A stretch of DNA of 64,000 bases from Shinisaurus crocodilurus. Taxonomy: Eukaryota; Chordata; Lepidosauria; Squamata; Shinisauridae. The position numbers and the translations under genes were made by a program. Position 1 is the stretch's first letter. Every line of letters begins with the position of its first letter. The stretch spans positions 107,941,858 through 108,005,857 of the forward strand of contig CM037877.1 in the NCBI GenBank assembly GCA_021292165.1, in the 5' to 3' direction. Under the pieces are notes generated by a model. That model was given only the letters and a program-made list of their open reading frames with translations, had not been told where the DNA came from and searched no databases. Shown here piece by piece: positions 9,290-21,384 of the stretch.

Positions 9290-11075
9290 TGGGTCATGCT
9301 AGTCATCAAAATAAACCACAGAACACACCAATCTCTCTTTCCCCCATCTAGTCAGTCCAGTAACGCTCACATTACTGCATCTGCCAGCCGGAGAACACAT
9401 GCCGAAGCGTCCATTAAGGTTCAGTGGTGGCTTAATGTATGGTTGCTAGGTAATAATCTCTAGCATCCACACACTAAGCCTTATGGGGTACTATTCTCTC
9501 TGCTTACAGCCCAACAGCGTCTGCCACAGAAGCCGAAATGACATTCCAGCTGCTATTGTGTGATGGGACACAACCCTGGATTTCAGCCAGGTTTTTGTCT
9601 CTTGGGAGCTGTGAGGAGAAGGGCCCGTAAGCTCCCTTCTCCTCCTGCACAAATATCTGACCTCATTGTACCTAAAGAGTAAACAACAGCAGCACTTTCA
9701 TTTGGCACAAAATTAAATTAGTCCCCTTCAAATGTTTGCAGATGACATGGCTCTGCTTATGTAAAAATTAGCCTTCAAAGGCGATGTTCAACCCCTCCTC
9801 CACAAAAAACCAAAAACAAAAAAATGAAATGAAATGAAAGGGAATTATTTTCACCTCAATCCAATTTTCTTTCATCTGTCAAAAAGAAACACTAGAGTCT
9901 TCAAAGGCTATGGAAGTTCTACCTCTTTTCCCTTTCTTCTGAGATAGTGCATTTTACTGGGGGGGGGGAGTTGTTTGTTTTTGTTTTTACTTCAGGATTT
10001 GGAGTTTTCTATAGAGCACTAACCCACCCTCCCTCTTTAGATGGAGTCATCATCTATACCCACCAGATATCACGAGGGGGGGGGGGGAAACAGTGCCGTC
10101 TCAAAAATGTTTGTGTCAAGTGGAATCTCATCAAGGACTGCTTCAAAGATTAGCTCCTCATGTTCAAATTATCTCTTGTGGTGTTGCTGTTAGCAGTTGA
10201 TTATTTATTTTTTTTTACATTATGCATGATTTGGGTTTCCTCACACAGTGTTAATCAGACTACAGAGAGAGTGTTTCATTAATAATTCCCATTGGCAAAG
10301 ATTTCAAGTTTGTTGGTATTATTTACAACAGAGTAGGTTAATGCTAAATGTATTCATTTGCATCATACCGTGTCATGTGTCATAGCAATATGCTAGATCT
10401 GAAGAATTACTCATGGATTGCTTCATGAGCTTCTCATGAAAAACTCGCTGAAGCCCATGAAAATGGCCATCAAGAACGGGAACTGCATCAGGCCTATCCT
10501 GAGGCTTCAAAAAGAATCTATAGCACCAAAAACAACTCACTGGTTCATCAATGGGATGAGCTAGGAAGGAAACAGGTTCTTTTTTGGCTCCAAAAGGCCA
10601 AAAATCATAACATTTTGAACTGTTTTATATCATTCTATTGCTCAATCATTTATCTCCTTGGGGAAAGTTTCCATGTTTTACATCTCTGTTCAAATTACTG
10701 GTAGCAGGAAACAGAACCTCTTTACACATCCATTTTAGGAAACCATTCTTCCAGAATTCATCATAGCTTTCCCATTATAACTTTGCTGGACGGACTTAAA
10801 TCCTGCCTGTACTGTACAGTATCCACAGAATAGATACTGGATTCCTTCTGGTTCTACAGAAGGAATATGCCAGGAGGGGCCAATTTCTAAGTTCAATTTT
10901 GCCACAGTTTTACATACATTTCAAGAGGTTTCCCCTGACATCTAAAACTTGCATAGTTTTAAATTATCTGGAAATACTTAGAATAAAGTTTTAAGGTTTT
11001 TTACTTTAAAAAAACACACCATGCCCTGGGTGTCTCCGATTTTGTTTTTAAATCTTAGTGCAACAAAAAAAGTCA
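9290..11075. other. Unique AT-rich sequence
   Basis: Nearly 1.8 kb in which I see only homopolymer runs (G runs at about 9960 and 10076). No supported gene or repeat. Confidence 0.4.
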
Positions 11076-11315
11076 CAGGGGGCGCTTCCAGATGGAGGGG
11101 TCCTAGCTCTAACCATTAGAAGGCACTGTGCAACTATTCTGCCTTTTCTTCTTTAACTGATGTTATGTGGTAAGAAAAGAGACCAAAGAAGCAGAGGGAA
11201 AACATAGGAGAGCTATGAGAAGGGGACGTCATCTCCTCCGCCCAGGTAAAATTATGTAAATGAGGCAAGTTGATGGCACAATACAAGCCTCGTCTTACCC
11301 TTAATGGTTGTTGTT
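11076..11315 (+). mobile_element. Non-autonomous DNA element, family E
   Basis: Starts GGGGGCGCTTCCAGATGGAG and contains CTATTCTGCCTTTTCTTCTT, in the same order as the family E copy at 14883-15079. Its right end is degraded. Confidence 0.6.
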
Positions 11316-11444
11316 CCTGCATTCTGTGCCTACCCAGCATCGCTGAGTTACTCTTTCTGCCTTCTTTCTTAACTCTTTCAGCTCTACTCATGTTGATCCA
11401 AGATGGGCAGCCATGCCCTCAATTTGATTTTTAATGTTGGAGTA

Positions 11445-11569
11445 CTGGAACCCATACCTGGTGCCCTCCAGAGGTTTTGGACTGCAACTCTCATCATCCC
11501 TGCCCAGTGGCCATGGTGGCTGGGGTTGGTGGGAGCTGAGGTCCAAAACATCGGGGGGGGGGCATCATG
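11445..11569. mobile_element. hAT-type MITE (family A) with perfect target duplication
   Basis: A 125-bp imperfect palindrome with CCTCCAGAGGTTTTGGACTG on one side and GGTCCAAAACATC on the other. It is bordered by the exact 8-base repeat TTGGAGTA at 11437-11444 and 11570-11577. Eight-base duplications are the hallmark of hAT elements. A G run near 11553-11562 disrupts the right arm. Confidence 0.75.
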
Positions 11570-11724
11570 TTGGAGTAGGATCAAATCAACACACAGGGGA
11601 GACCCAGCCTATTATTTTCGAAGTGTGGAAATGTGAAGAAACCCCTCCCCCCAACACACACCCGATCTTGTTTGACCGTGTCCATCATTGTGGATTTTAA
11701 TGAACGATGCATCAGCAAGGGCAA

Positions 11725-11953
11725 TTATTTATTTATTTATTTATTATATTTATACCCCACCTTTTTTCCTGAAAGGAACCCAAGGCAGCTTACATAATCC
11801 TCCTCCTCCTCTCCATGTTATCCTCACAACAACCCTGTGAGGTAGGTTAGGCTGAGAGTCAGTGACTGGCCCAAAGTCACCCAGTGAGTTTCATGGCCGA
11901 GCGGGGACTAGAACCCGGATCTCCTGAGTCCCAGTCTAACACTCTAACCGGTT
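11725..11953 (-). mobile_element. tRNA-derived SINE (Sauria/Squam1-like)
   Basis: On the minus strand it reads from a tRNA-like head (GTTAGAGTGTTAGACTGGGA as box A region, GGTTCTAGTCCCC as box B) through a conserved body to a tail ending in ATAAATATAATAAATAAAT. The internal boxes are the RNA polymerase III promoter of this class. The family name is from general knowledge and not verified. Confidence 0.8.
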
Positions 11954-14877
11954 TGGAGTTTCATACTCTACCAGACTTCTATCTATACTACACACAAAGT
12001 TGACTGCAAAGGCACACATAGCATACCTTGTGCCTGCTTTTTCAGACAAGATCTTCAGGTTTGGTGCTAAAGTGCCAATTGAAGAGAACAAGGGCCCTCC
12101 CATTAAACCTCTTTCTACACTGTACCTAGTTTAATTTAAAATGACAAGAGAATCAAAATGCAGTTGCCACCCAATGACAGAGGCTTGTTTGTGTCTTTCA
12201 GTATTCTTTGATTCAGATCCCAGCTCTACAGTCGGCTGGCTTGTTCTTCCAGACACCGTAGCATCCATACCTTCTCTCTCTAGATTTCTTGCCACTCTGA
12301 GTCACATATCTGTGCTGGCAATACCATGTAACTAATAATTATGATCCATTTATAATTTCCAGTCATTGTGGATTTGTAGCTGTTATGTTTCCATTTAGAG
12401 TGCCAGCCCCTCTTCTTCCACAGCTTAATTTGCTACATTCTGTCTCATATTTATGTCGCTTGCTGGACATGGCAAAAGAAAATGTAGGCACCTCTGACAA
12501 GAAATCCAAAACCATGAAGTAGGGCTTCTGAATTCATCTATCTGTGTCGTTCGAGGACAATGCAAATCTTGTGAAAGCAAGGAATTCTCGCTTGTATTTT
12601 GAGAAAAGGAAAGCTGTTCTTACACAAATGAATTCCCTGTGGCTTGCAGAATCAGCTCCTTTTCTTTCTTCTTGCATTTCCCATTGTTTAGGTATATAAA
12701 ACACTATGCTGGGCCAAAATCCTTGCTCCAGAGTGAAGGGTACAAAAACATACATCATGGTATATGCATCGCTGTCGTGATGCAACCTCATTGAAAATAA
12801 TTGGGACATGTTTTCTTGGTATCAGCCAAACTATACAATTCAGCAGCCTCCCGTGTTGCATTGGTTTTGGACTATAACTGTAGCACTTCAGCAGACAAGG
12901 GGGCCGGGGATCAAGTGTTCTAATGCCCTCCCACATCTCTCTACACATGTAAAACAAGCATGTAAGGGAGAAAGTTCTAACCTGTCTCATGATGTACCTG
13001 ATGTACCTGTTTTGAAAGCACAAGGAGGTTTTTACGTGGTGAAATATTCAAACAATATTGAACCCCACCCCCCAGGCCCTGCAGAAAGGATTTACAGTGC
13101 TCCACTCCCCACGGCCAAGAAGGCCTGAAGCATAGCACCACCATCCCTCATGCAAGAGCGCTGTCCTTCCCACAACAAGAGTGCTTTGCCCATTTATATC
13201 CAGGGTCTTCCTCTCTGTTGGTCTCCCAAGTGTTGGAAGAGGAGATGGTTTGTGGGAAATCCAGGTCATGCCATGCCTTGCCTTGATGGGCTCTGCTACC
13301 ATTCATGTACCCTGGCAGCTGCCCAAACCTCATAAGTGCTGGCATTGGTTATTATCTGGACCTGCAGTCCGATGTGGTACCATCCAGCAGCACATGTATC
13401 ATGCAAGACTGCTGGTCATGTATTTTCACATTAAACCTGTAAGACATGCTCCTCTAACATCGCTGGACATGTTTGGTGACCCACATCTCTGTATTAGTTA
13501 CGTTGCCTGCTGTTATTTTAAATATTCCACCACACGAAATGGCGTTGTTAAGAATTCAGTTACACATGCAGTTGCCTCTGTATTCTAGGCACCTGTGGTT
13601 CAACATACTTTAGCTATCTAGTACAGCATAAGATCAGTTAGAGAATTCCTTCTAGGCTTTTTTAAAAGCAAGAGTCTAGGTAGAGAACATTACAGAAGGC
13701 AGGAATGTCCACTAATTGAAGTTATTTTATATGATTAATTATCTGGTTTTAAATCAATTTGTCAATTACATTTCAACACATGTACATATTTTATTTATGT
13801 AAATAATTTTACATATTTCTCTAAGATGCTTCAGATGGCATGCTGGAAGCTATCCCATAGGGATATCATCAAGACCTAAATTTTGCAAATCAGTTTGCCA
13901 TTTCAACGCGTGCACCTGACTTGGAGATGGTGGTTACATCACATGTATTAAGCATTCAATAAACACAATTCTAGACACAGAGATATCTTGCAATGTGAAA
14001 AACTGGCCCCCACAAGGTCTTTCCCCACAAAAGTCACAGCCTGGTTCACCATGCATGTCCATCACTGATGCATGGTGAACACATTGAGTGATGGTCTGCA
14101 GGTATGAATGGGCCATCAAAAACAATCTAACACCACTGGTAGGACTTCCACTTCACCTTAACACAATGCTTTTCAGTGGGGTCTGTTCACAAATTCAGTT
14201 GCCAATCAGCAGACATACAGTAATCAAGCATAGATGCATCCAGTGATGTAGATGCACATGTGAATGAACCCCTAGTCTTGCATTTAAGCCCATCATAAAA
14301 CCTCTTAGTAACCTAAGCAGGATCTGCCCATTTCAGAAAGAGAACAAGGCAAGATTGGAATGAAGACCAGTTTTTCCTGGCAGCAAAGGAAACATCTTGT
14401 AGCCACACTCTGCAAGTGGGTAATGAATAATATGGCCCTTCTTGCCTTCCCATGTTGTCTGTTACTTCAAGCAATACAGACACCCACAGACACACAAGGG
14501 ACATAGCTGACAATCTGTGGAAGATACTGTTCCATTGGCAGCAAATGACAAGGCTAGAATGTATTTGTTTTTGCTGGCTTCCCTATAAAATATTGCTAAT
14601 CTAAGTGTGAAGTCAAAGATTTGGAACAGAAGACTGGCAAATGTATACATCATGCGATGCACAGTAGTTCAAAGACGTCTTGTTATTCAGCTCTTATGGG
14701 AAAGGGAGGGTGTGAGAAGATTATCCAAAAATGCAAATAATTAGCTTTTCATGTTAGTAACATTATTGGTTGGTTGGTAGCCTCCCTGCACATCTTTCAA
14801 TGATATGCTTTAAAAAAGCTAATCTATTAACTAGCCGGGAAATCAACTCTCATCTAACATCCCGACCTAGGCTTAGA
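11954..14877. other. Unique sequence, no supported gene
   Basis: The longest frame (13181-13588 plus strand, 135 codons) has no recognisable domain. A perfect 13-base inverted repeat, GTTCACCATGCAT at 14044-14056 and its complement at 14068-14080, forms a small hairpin. Confidence 0.4.
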
Positions 14878-14882
14878 TTTAA

Positions 14883-15079
14883 GGTGCTTCCGGACAGAGG
14901 GCTCCTAGTGCTAACAGTCCAAAGGCCTTGTGCGGCCATTCCATCTTTTCTTCCTTCACAGACTTTCCATGGTAAGAAGAAGATGGAAGACCCAGGAGAG
15001 ATATGAGTGGAAGACCCCCAGACAGTTCTGTGAATGAGGCAGGGCAATGGTGCGATAAAAGCTGGATCTGGAAGCACCC
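14883..15079 (+). mobile_element. Non-autonomous DNA element, family E, best complete copy
   Basis: Terminal inverted repeats GGTGCTTCCGGACAGAGG and, at the right, CTGGATCTGGAAGCACCC. In this copy both ends are bordered by TTAA (14879-14882 and 15080-15083), the target of piggyBac-type elements. Other copies in the window are not cleanly bordered by TTAA, so the superfamily is not settled. No coding capacity. Confidence 0.65.
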
Positions 15080-15083
15080 TTAA

Positions 15084-16488
15084 AGCATATTTGCATTTAT
15101 TAGTTCCCCTTGATGGGATTGATTGTGACTATATATGCACACAACCGCCAATTACAATAAAGCATTAAAAGAAATCCTACAACCTTGATTCTTTAACCCC
15201 ATGCTCCCCACATACACCTAACCAAAATGATCTGATGATATTTTAAAAGAGGAGTGTGGAACCTCAGCCCTGAGTGCCAAATCCAGCCTGCCAGAGATCC
15301 CAATCCAGCCCTACATATATAACACACACACACATTCATACCTACATGAGGATCCCCCCCCAAAGCCTAACTGCAGTGACAGGGGACAATTTGGGGAGCA
15401 GCACAGCTGAGGAGGGGGACGGTTAAACCTGCAGCTGCAATCCCCCTCACCCTGCCCCACCCCACAGCAAGTAGGCTTAGAAAAAGCCTTCCATCGGCTT
15501 CAAGACTAGTTGCAGTGCAATTGCAACCTAACTGAAGCACGGGGGGGGGGGATTTTGTGGGGGTTGCAAAGCATGGAGGGAAGGGTTAACCTTTCTCTCT
15601 CCAGCTATGATTTCCCCGCCCCATCATCCCTCTGCACTACAATTCCATTGGCTTCAATGGGATAAGATTTCCACTGAAGCCAATGAAAGGCTTTTTTCAA
15701 GCTTAATTGCTGGGGATAGGGAGGAGAGGAGGCCATGGGCCAGTTGGAGAGACTCTTATGTGTCACATCTGGTGTGTGGGCTGGAGATCCCCCACTCATG
15801 TCATAGAATATAAAGATTCACGGTTTTGAAAACAGGTACAATCAGACAACATCAACATCATTACTTGTATCAGTTGATATGCCCATTGCTTGATCAGCTT
15901 GCCTTCCATTGGCGTCTTCCATGTGCATTTTCATGGTAAGAAATTTCTCACCTTGTCTGTGGAAACTTTTCTATTGCATACACCAAGTTAGTGTATGATA
16001 CTGGCTGTCATTTATGTGATAACCATGGTTGTGTGAAAATCAGCAGCTTCATGAATCAACTTCCTCTTTTTTATTCAAATGGCATTGGCTGTCACTGATT
16101 TATTATTTTTGTTATCTTTTAACCATTTTTTTTTCAGATTTAAGAGGTATGAATTAATACTAACCAAATGCTGTTTCAGAGACAACCACAATACATGATA
16201 AAACCCTGAACTTAAAATCCAACTTAAAATCCTCCGGTTTCGCTTTTGTATCTAAACAGCACTTTTGGCAAAAAAAAAATTGAGCAGGGAAAATGCGGTA
16301 CTAGTTGTGAAAGTGAAAGAAAACTCTTTTTCCATTTCTGTAATTGTACTATTCTGCTATACCACATTGCCACCTAGAGGTCATATAGTGGAAAGCAGGA
16401 AAGGAACTGCTCTTCGTATTGTGCTTGGATCCCAATTCTACAATGAAACTGAAAGTAGACACAGTGGATTAACAGCTGATTAATAGCC
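15084..16488. other. Unassigned; purine-rich and G-run stretches
   Basis: A G run lies at about 15541-15551. Sequence near 15249-15310 (GTGTGGAACCTCAGCCCTGA) recalls the ends of family D MITEs but lacks a partner end. No gene seen. Confidence 0.4.
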
Positions 16489-16489
16489 T

Positions 16490-16671
16490 CATAGATTTCA
16501 TAGATTTCATAGATCATAGAGTTGGAAGGAGCCTACAAGGCTATCGAGTCCAACCCCCTGCTCAATGCAGGAAACTAGAGGAGGGGTCTCCCATCCAAGT
16601 AATAACCAGGCTTGACCCTGCTTAGCTTTCCACGCTCAGACAAGCTGAGCCAGCGTAAGCCACAGGCCTGT
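16490..16671 (-). mobile_element. 5S rRNA-derived SINE with CR1-like tail
   Basis: On the minus strand the head follows 5S rRNA: AAAGCTAAGCAGGGTCA then TTACTTGGATGGGAGACC, which covers the internal control region used by RNA polymerase III. The 3' part, GGGGGTTGGACTCGATAGCC then TTCCAACTCTATGATCTATG, resembles CR1 LINE ends. This is the class known in lizards as 5S-Sauria. Confidence 0.85.
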
Positions 16672-16776
16672 AGAAAGGCACTCAGATTGACCATCACCCC
16701 GGTTACTCTGGCCAGGGAAGTTCTAGCCTGATAATTTCCGTATTAGCAAAGGTTTTAGAAGTAGAGTCTCATATTC

Positions 16777-16889
16777 TTATTTATTTATTTATTATATTTA
16801 TAGCCCGTCTTTTTTCCTGGAAGGAACCCAAGGCGGCTTACATAATCCTCCTCCTCCTCTCTGTTTTATCCTCACAACAACCCTGTGAG
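16777..16889 (-). mobile_element. tRNA-derived SINE, 3' part only
   Basis: TTTATTTATT tail, CCTGGAAGGAACCCAAGGCG and ATCCTCACAACAACCCTGTG match the 3' half of the SINE at 11725. The tRNA head is missing, consistent with 5' truncation. Confidence 0.75.
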
Positions 16890-17267
16890 CCTTTAAAGGG
16901 CTCTTCCCTTACTTTATCTCTCCCAATGAAGATGAGCATTCATAAGCTCTACTCAGAAACAACATTCATGCATTGAACCAACACGCACGTGGGGCTGTGC
17001 CAACTAGTCCTGCTTTGATGTCATTACAGACGTCTGCAGTGAAGAAGCCCTTGCATGTACAGCTGTGCATGCGGAGACTTCCTTTCTGCAGACATCTGTG
17101 ATGAGCACACAGATATCAGGAGGTGGGGAAAGCTGGCATACATGCTGTTGAGGGTGGGGATAGCCGGTGTGGCCCCACTCCTTGCTCATGTGTTCATTCA
17201 ACATGTGAGCATTGTTTCTGAACAGGGCTTATGTGTGTGCTGAACTGAAGTAACTTTATGAGAATAC

Positions 17268-17556
17268 AGCCAAGAAACAGGGCCTTTTCAATGGTGGCAC
17301 CTGTGTTGTGAAAGGTCCTCCCATGAGACATCACAAGGCCAGCTTTTTTATTTAGAAGCTTGGACAAGATCTTCCTTTCTAGGAAGGCCTTCAGGAATTG
17401 ATCCAAGCTCTTGTTCTCTTATTGATTGGTGGTTGTTTTATATTGGCTTTCATTATACTCATTGATCTGGTTTGTTTTTTATGCATTATCCTGCTTTGTT
17501 ATTATTTTAAGCCACCCTGAGGGGTTCATTTGATCAGAGGGTGGGATATAAATAGA
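17268..17556 (+). mobile_element. Old L2-like LINE 3' end
   Basis: GGGCCTTTTCAATGGTGGCA corresponds to the RAFSVVA protein motif; the sequence then runs into a 3' tail with GCCACCCTGAGGGGTT and GGGATATAAATAGA. The frame is decayed. Confidence 0.6.
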
Positions 17557-18129
17557 GACAGATACACACTCATGCTGTACAGAAATATTGTACCTTTTGT
17601 CAAAAATGGGAAATGGAATGCATTATTCAAACCTGCTTACTACTCTACCATTAAGAATGTTTAGTAATTATTACATATCTTCATATGTTTATCATATGCT
17701 TACTCCCATGTATCAAATAAGTGACAAAGTGACAATGAGGCATAGGTACGGTATATCGTATATGTCTCATGGCCTTTATGACAAATATTATTCTTCACAT
17801 TCTAAGAAGCCTCAGACAGAATAATTTTTGGAAGCTATTTTTTTATTTTCATAATGTACTTTCTGCTGCAAATCCACCCCACTCGTAACTGACAATATGC
17901 AAATCTTTCACTGCTCCAGGATTAGGAGGACTTGTTTCAAATACTTCACCCATTTCAGATTTTCACCCAATTTAAGTCAGCCAAGTTTCTTCCGAGCCCT
18001 TTACATGTTATTGAGGGGGAAGGAGAGAACGTGGCACAGGCATGCTGTTTTCTTACAGGGCCCAGTGTGAGGCTAGCTTCACCTTGGTTTACCCAGTCAT
18101 TACCCCCAACTTTCTATCCTCACAGATAT
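17557..18129. other. No recognised feature
   Basis: AT-rich unique sequence without a supported gene. Confidence 0.35.
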
Positions 18130-18137
18130 CTCTAGAT

Positions 18138-18455
18138 CAAGGATGGGGAACTTGTGGCCCTCCTGATGTTGTTGGACTGCAACTGGCCTGTGGCTCACGC
18201 TGGCTCAGCTTGTCTGAGTGTAGAAAGCTAAGCGGGGTCAGGCCTGGTTATTACTTGGATGGGAGACCCCTCCTCTAGTTTCCTGCATTTTGCAGGGGGT
18301 TGGACTCAATAGCCTTGTAGGCTCCTTCTAACTCTATGATCTATGAATCTATGAATCTAAATCTCCCATCAGCCCCAGCCAACATAGCCAATGGTGAGGG
18401 ATGATGGGAGTTGAAATCCAATAACATCTGGAGCACCACACGTTCCCCATCCCTG
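18138..18455. mobile_element. hAT-type MITE (family A) split by a 5S-type SINE
   Basis: The left part 18138-18184 (CAAGGATGGGGAACTTGTGG) and the right part 18363-18455 (ending GTTCCCCATCCCTG) are inverted ends of one element. Flanks CTCTAGAT at 18130-18137 and CTCTAGGT at 18456-18463 match at 7 of 8 bases. The SINE at 18185-18362 sits in the left arm, so the SINE arrived later. Confidence 0.75.
18185..18362 (+). mobile_element. 5S rRNA-derived SINE with CR1-like tail
   Basis: Starts GGCCTGTGGCTCACGCTGGC, continues AAAGCTAAGCGGGGTCAGGC and TTACTTGGATGGGAGACC as in 5S rRNA, then ends TTCTAACTCTATGATCTATG with two further ATGAATCT units. Inserted in a MITE. Confidence 0.9.
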
Positions 18456-18654
18456 CTCTAGGTTCTCCATGAAAACCTCCCAAGAAAGAGATTCTATCAT
18501 TAGGAAATTCACAAGGTTTTCCCTATCTTCCTGTAATTAAAAAATCCATTGTTGCTGCTTCTCTGCTGTTGCTTTGCTTCTTAGTTACTGTGCATGTTCA
18601 TTTTATTGAAAAGTTATTTATTTGACAGTAATTTTAGGGAAACATGTTTGTTTG

Positions 18655-18865
18655 TTTATTTATTTATTTATTATATTTATACCCCACCTTTTTTTCCTGC
18701 AAGGAACCCAAGGCCGCTTACATAATCCTCCTCTCCATTTTATCCTCACAACAACCCTGTGAGGTAGGTTAGGCTGGGAGTCCGTGACTGGCCCAAAGTC
18801 ACCCAGTGAGTTTCATGGCCGAACGGGGACTAGAACACTCTAACCACTATGCCACACTGGCTCTG
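18655..18865 (-). mobile_element. tRNA-derived SINE (Sauria/Squam1-like)
   Basis: The whole SINE plan is visible on the minus strand, from the tRNA-like head near 18865 to the TTTATT tail at 18655. Compared with 11725-11953 it lacks about 20 bases in the box B region, so it is probably transcriptionally dead. Confidence 0.75.
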
Positions 18866-18973
18866 CAACATGTGGCAAACAATTGTTCTGTCTACCTTCT
18901 GATATGAAAACAGCTAGCCATCACTTATTTTTTATTTCCCCCTTCAGATGTTCAACCTTAGGCTAGCAACCTA

Positions 18974-19012
18974 TACTTTCCTCTTCCTCTTCCTCTTCCT
19001 CTTCCTCTTCTT
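18974..19012. repeat. CTTCCT hexamer tract
   Basis: About six TTCCTC units form a polypyrimidine tract. The glutamate-rich reading frame on the minus strand is its translation and is not regarded as a gene. Confidence 0.8.
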
Positions 19013-20330
19013 CACCATCCTCTTTGCCCTGGGTCCCCGTCAATACTATTGCCACAGACATGACGCTGTGGTAGAGCCTCGCAAGTGTTGTTATCAATAC
19101 AGCTCTTGTGCCTGAACTGCCTTGTTCGGTTGATTTTTGCATTCTGCAGAGAAGGTTTCGTAGAACAACTTTGTCCAGTGAGACCCTAATCATAACAAGA
19201 GGCTGCTGAACGTTACTGTGACACAAATAACGCTAATAATATTAGCCTGTTATATGGCAAACAGCCGTTTAATTAGGAGTCATAAAAGGATTACTAGCTT
19301 TGATTATTGCTATTCATAGTTGCACAGTTCATAGTTTGAAGACATCACATATATACAGAAGGAGGAGGTGTCCAGTACAGGCAGTACATTTTTATAGCTA
19401 GTTAAAAACTCTCTTCTTGCTCTGTGATTACCCAGCTAATTGATGTATATAATCAACGGTGTCTCTCTCTCCACTCTTGTATAGAGACTCAGCACTTGTC
19501 CAGATCTAGTGGGTGAGTTTGTACGTAACACTAAGCCACCCTGAGAATAAGCCACGGTGGGTTGGTGGGTTGTTCATTGCTCCTGACAGACTATCACCCG
19601 CTCAGCAGCTTGCCATGTATAGGAAGAGTATAAGGCAATGTTACTGGGCTTATTTTTAGGCCAACAGCTCTATGAACCTGCCATAAGGTTCCCCCCCTCT
19701 TATTTATAAGAGCAGTATAGATAGCATAAGGTAAGTATAAGATGAGATAGCTAAGAGAACCAAAGATTAGTAGGCCTAGTAAAAGATTGGTTTTGTGGGC
19801 CTAGTTTGAGCTGGAGTGAATTTTGGGAAGTGTTTGTTTGGATAGCACAGTCATCTTTTGACTTCGGAAAAGAAAGAAGTTTAAGAGAACAGGTTGCAGT
19901 TTTTAGATATGTTTCCAGCCACAAGGAGCAGTTGGGGAGTTTTTGAGTTTTTCTGGGATTAGCTAAGACGTCAGTAATGACGTTTGTAAGCAGGAGGCAC
20001 TTAGATTTAGACTAATGGGCTTAAATGAAGCTAGACCACCGTATAATGGCCGATCAGTAAGCTTGTAGCATGGTGGATGCCAAGTACGGTATTGGATAAA
20101 GGATTGGCATAGGACTTGTGGGTATAAAAGAAAATTTTACCTCGTGGGCAAGGTTCCTGCCTTCTATCTCAACTCTAAGAGAATGTCTTCCTTTTGGCTT
20201 GTTTCTCCCTCAGTCACTCTCAACCTCCTAGCTGCTGCTGGCACATATCCAAGGGGCCTTTGTGACAGAAATCCTCATTTCTTCATTCCCTACTTCAGCA
20301 CCTTTTCTGCAGTTGGTCCACTGGGGTTGC
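19013..20330. other. Unassigned; left member of an inverted repeat pair near 19505
   Basis: TTTGTACGTAACACTAAGCC at about 19511-19530 resembles the reverse complement of the block near 21565-21583. No coding frame of note. Confidence 0.35.
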
Positions 20331-20780
20331 CAGCTCATGAGGGAAACTTCCCCCCAACCTGCATCTGATTGCCAAGTTTCTGAACCCTTATGAATGTGGG
20401 AATGTGTTCGCAAACTTTATTAAAAAAAAATTAGGGTTCTTACGCAAGTGTGCAGGACTGCAAGTCCACCTGTCTGCTATTGAGCCCAGCATAGCCCTAT
20501 CCCTCTCTTGTCAATGTCTGTGTCAATTTCATTCTCCCCTTCAGGGCTTCCCCAGTGAAACTCCCCCACACTGGCATCAGATCATAAAAAGGAAATAATT
20601 TTCTAAGCCCTTATGAATGCAGCAATGCGTTTGCAATATTTATTTATTTATTTATTCGGGGTCTTGTGCAAGAGCACAAGACCACCTGTCCGCTAATTAG
20701 CTAAGCATACTGCTATCCTCCTCTTGTCAATGTCCTTGTCAATTTCATGCTCCACTTCTGCACTTCCCTTGCTAGCAAAC
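20331..20780 (+). repeat. Two-copy tandem duplication, period about 226 bp
   Basis: CCCTTATGAATGTGGGAATG with CTCTTGTCAATGTCTGTGTC in the first unit correspond to CCCTTATGAATGCAGCAATG with CTCTTGTCAATGTCCTTGTC in the second. The units have diverged markedly, so the event is old. Confidence 0.75.
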
Positions 20781-20790
20781 ACCTTTTTGT

Positions 20791-20812
20791 AAAAAAAAAA
20801 AAAAAAAAAAAA
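20791..20812. repeat. Poly-A run
   Basis: A run of about 22 A bases just after the tandem duplication. It could be a retroposon tail, but no element head was recognised. Confidence 0.6.
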
Positions 20813-20967
20813 GGCTGCTTCACATCTACTGAAGAAATAACACCAGCCCCTAAAGCTCCTTCTCTCCTGCAGCCACTAGCCGCTTTCGGCTCCCCCACCC
20901 CCACTTTGCACTTGTCACTTCCCTCCACTGGTCTCCACTGCTAGCTGTCAGATGTACGTGAGGCTAC

Positions 20968-21130
20968 AGAGCAGTAAGCAGGCTCACTAAACATGCAAAT
21001 TTCAAAGCAGAGTGGGGACTGAGTGGGTAAACATATGCAAATTTCAAGGCAGACAAGTGAGGTGGATTGCTAAAAATATGCAAATTTCATGGCAGAGCAG
21101 TAAGACAGTGGGGGATTACACAAAATTCCT
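20968..21130. repeat. Short tandem array with octamer motifs
   Basis: Units of about 43 bp share ATGCAAATTTCAARGCAGA. The octamer ATGCAAAT occurs at 20993-21000, 21035-21042 and 21078-21085; a fourth degenerate unit lies near 21120. Confidence 0.75.
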
Positions 21131-21384
21131 AGCAGTGGACATTCACTCCTGCGGGGGAAAAAAACCCTGTAAATGCATTCGGGACACTCTCCGGTGTCCT
21201 TTCTTCAAGATTTCTATGAAAAAATTAAAAATCCATCCTGAGGCAGAGGGCATTGAGAAGGGATGAGGGAGATTGGTGCTGGCACTAGTGCGACCACAAG
21301 GAGCAGCAAGGGCTTTCGCTGGTCTTGTCAGGGAGCTCTCAAGCTGTTTCCAGCAACCCACAATAAAATCGACCTGCCAAGTTC

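Noticed and set aside
11725..11953. Functional tRNA gene on the minus strand
   Set aside because: Box A- and B-like sequences are present but no cloverleaf with a clear acceptor stem can be drawn, and the body and tail are those of a SINE.
13181..13588. A 135-codon frame on the plus strand
   Set aside because: It has no domain, and overlapping frames of similar length exist on both strands, as expected by chance.
16490..18362. Genuine 5S rRNA genes
   Set aside because: Only part of the 5S sequence is present, it is fused to a CR1-like tail, and there are several dispersed copies, so these are SINEs.
18963..19226. An 87-codon frame with a glutamate run on the minus strand
   Set aside because: The acidic run is the CTTCCT hexamer tract; nothing else in it is recognisable.
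20968..21130. CRISPR-like array
   Set aside because: Units are a diverged head-to-tail minisatellite without constant repeats and unique spacers, and the window is eukaryotic.
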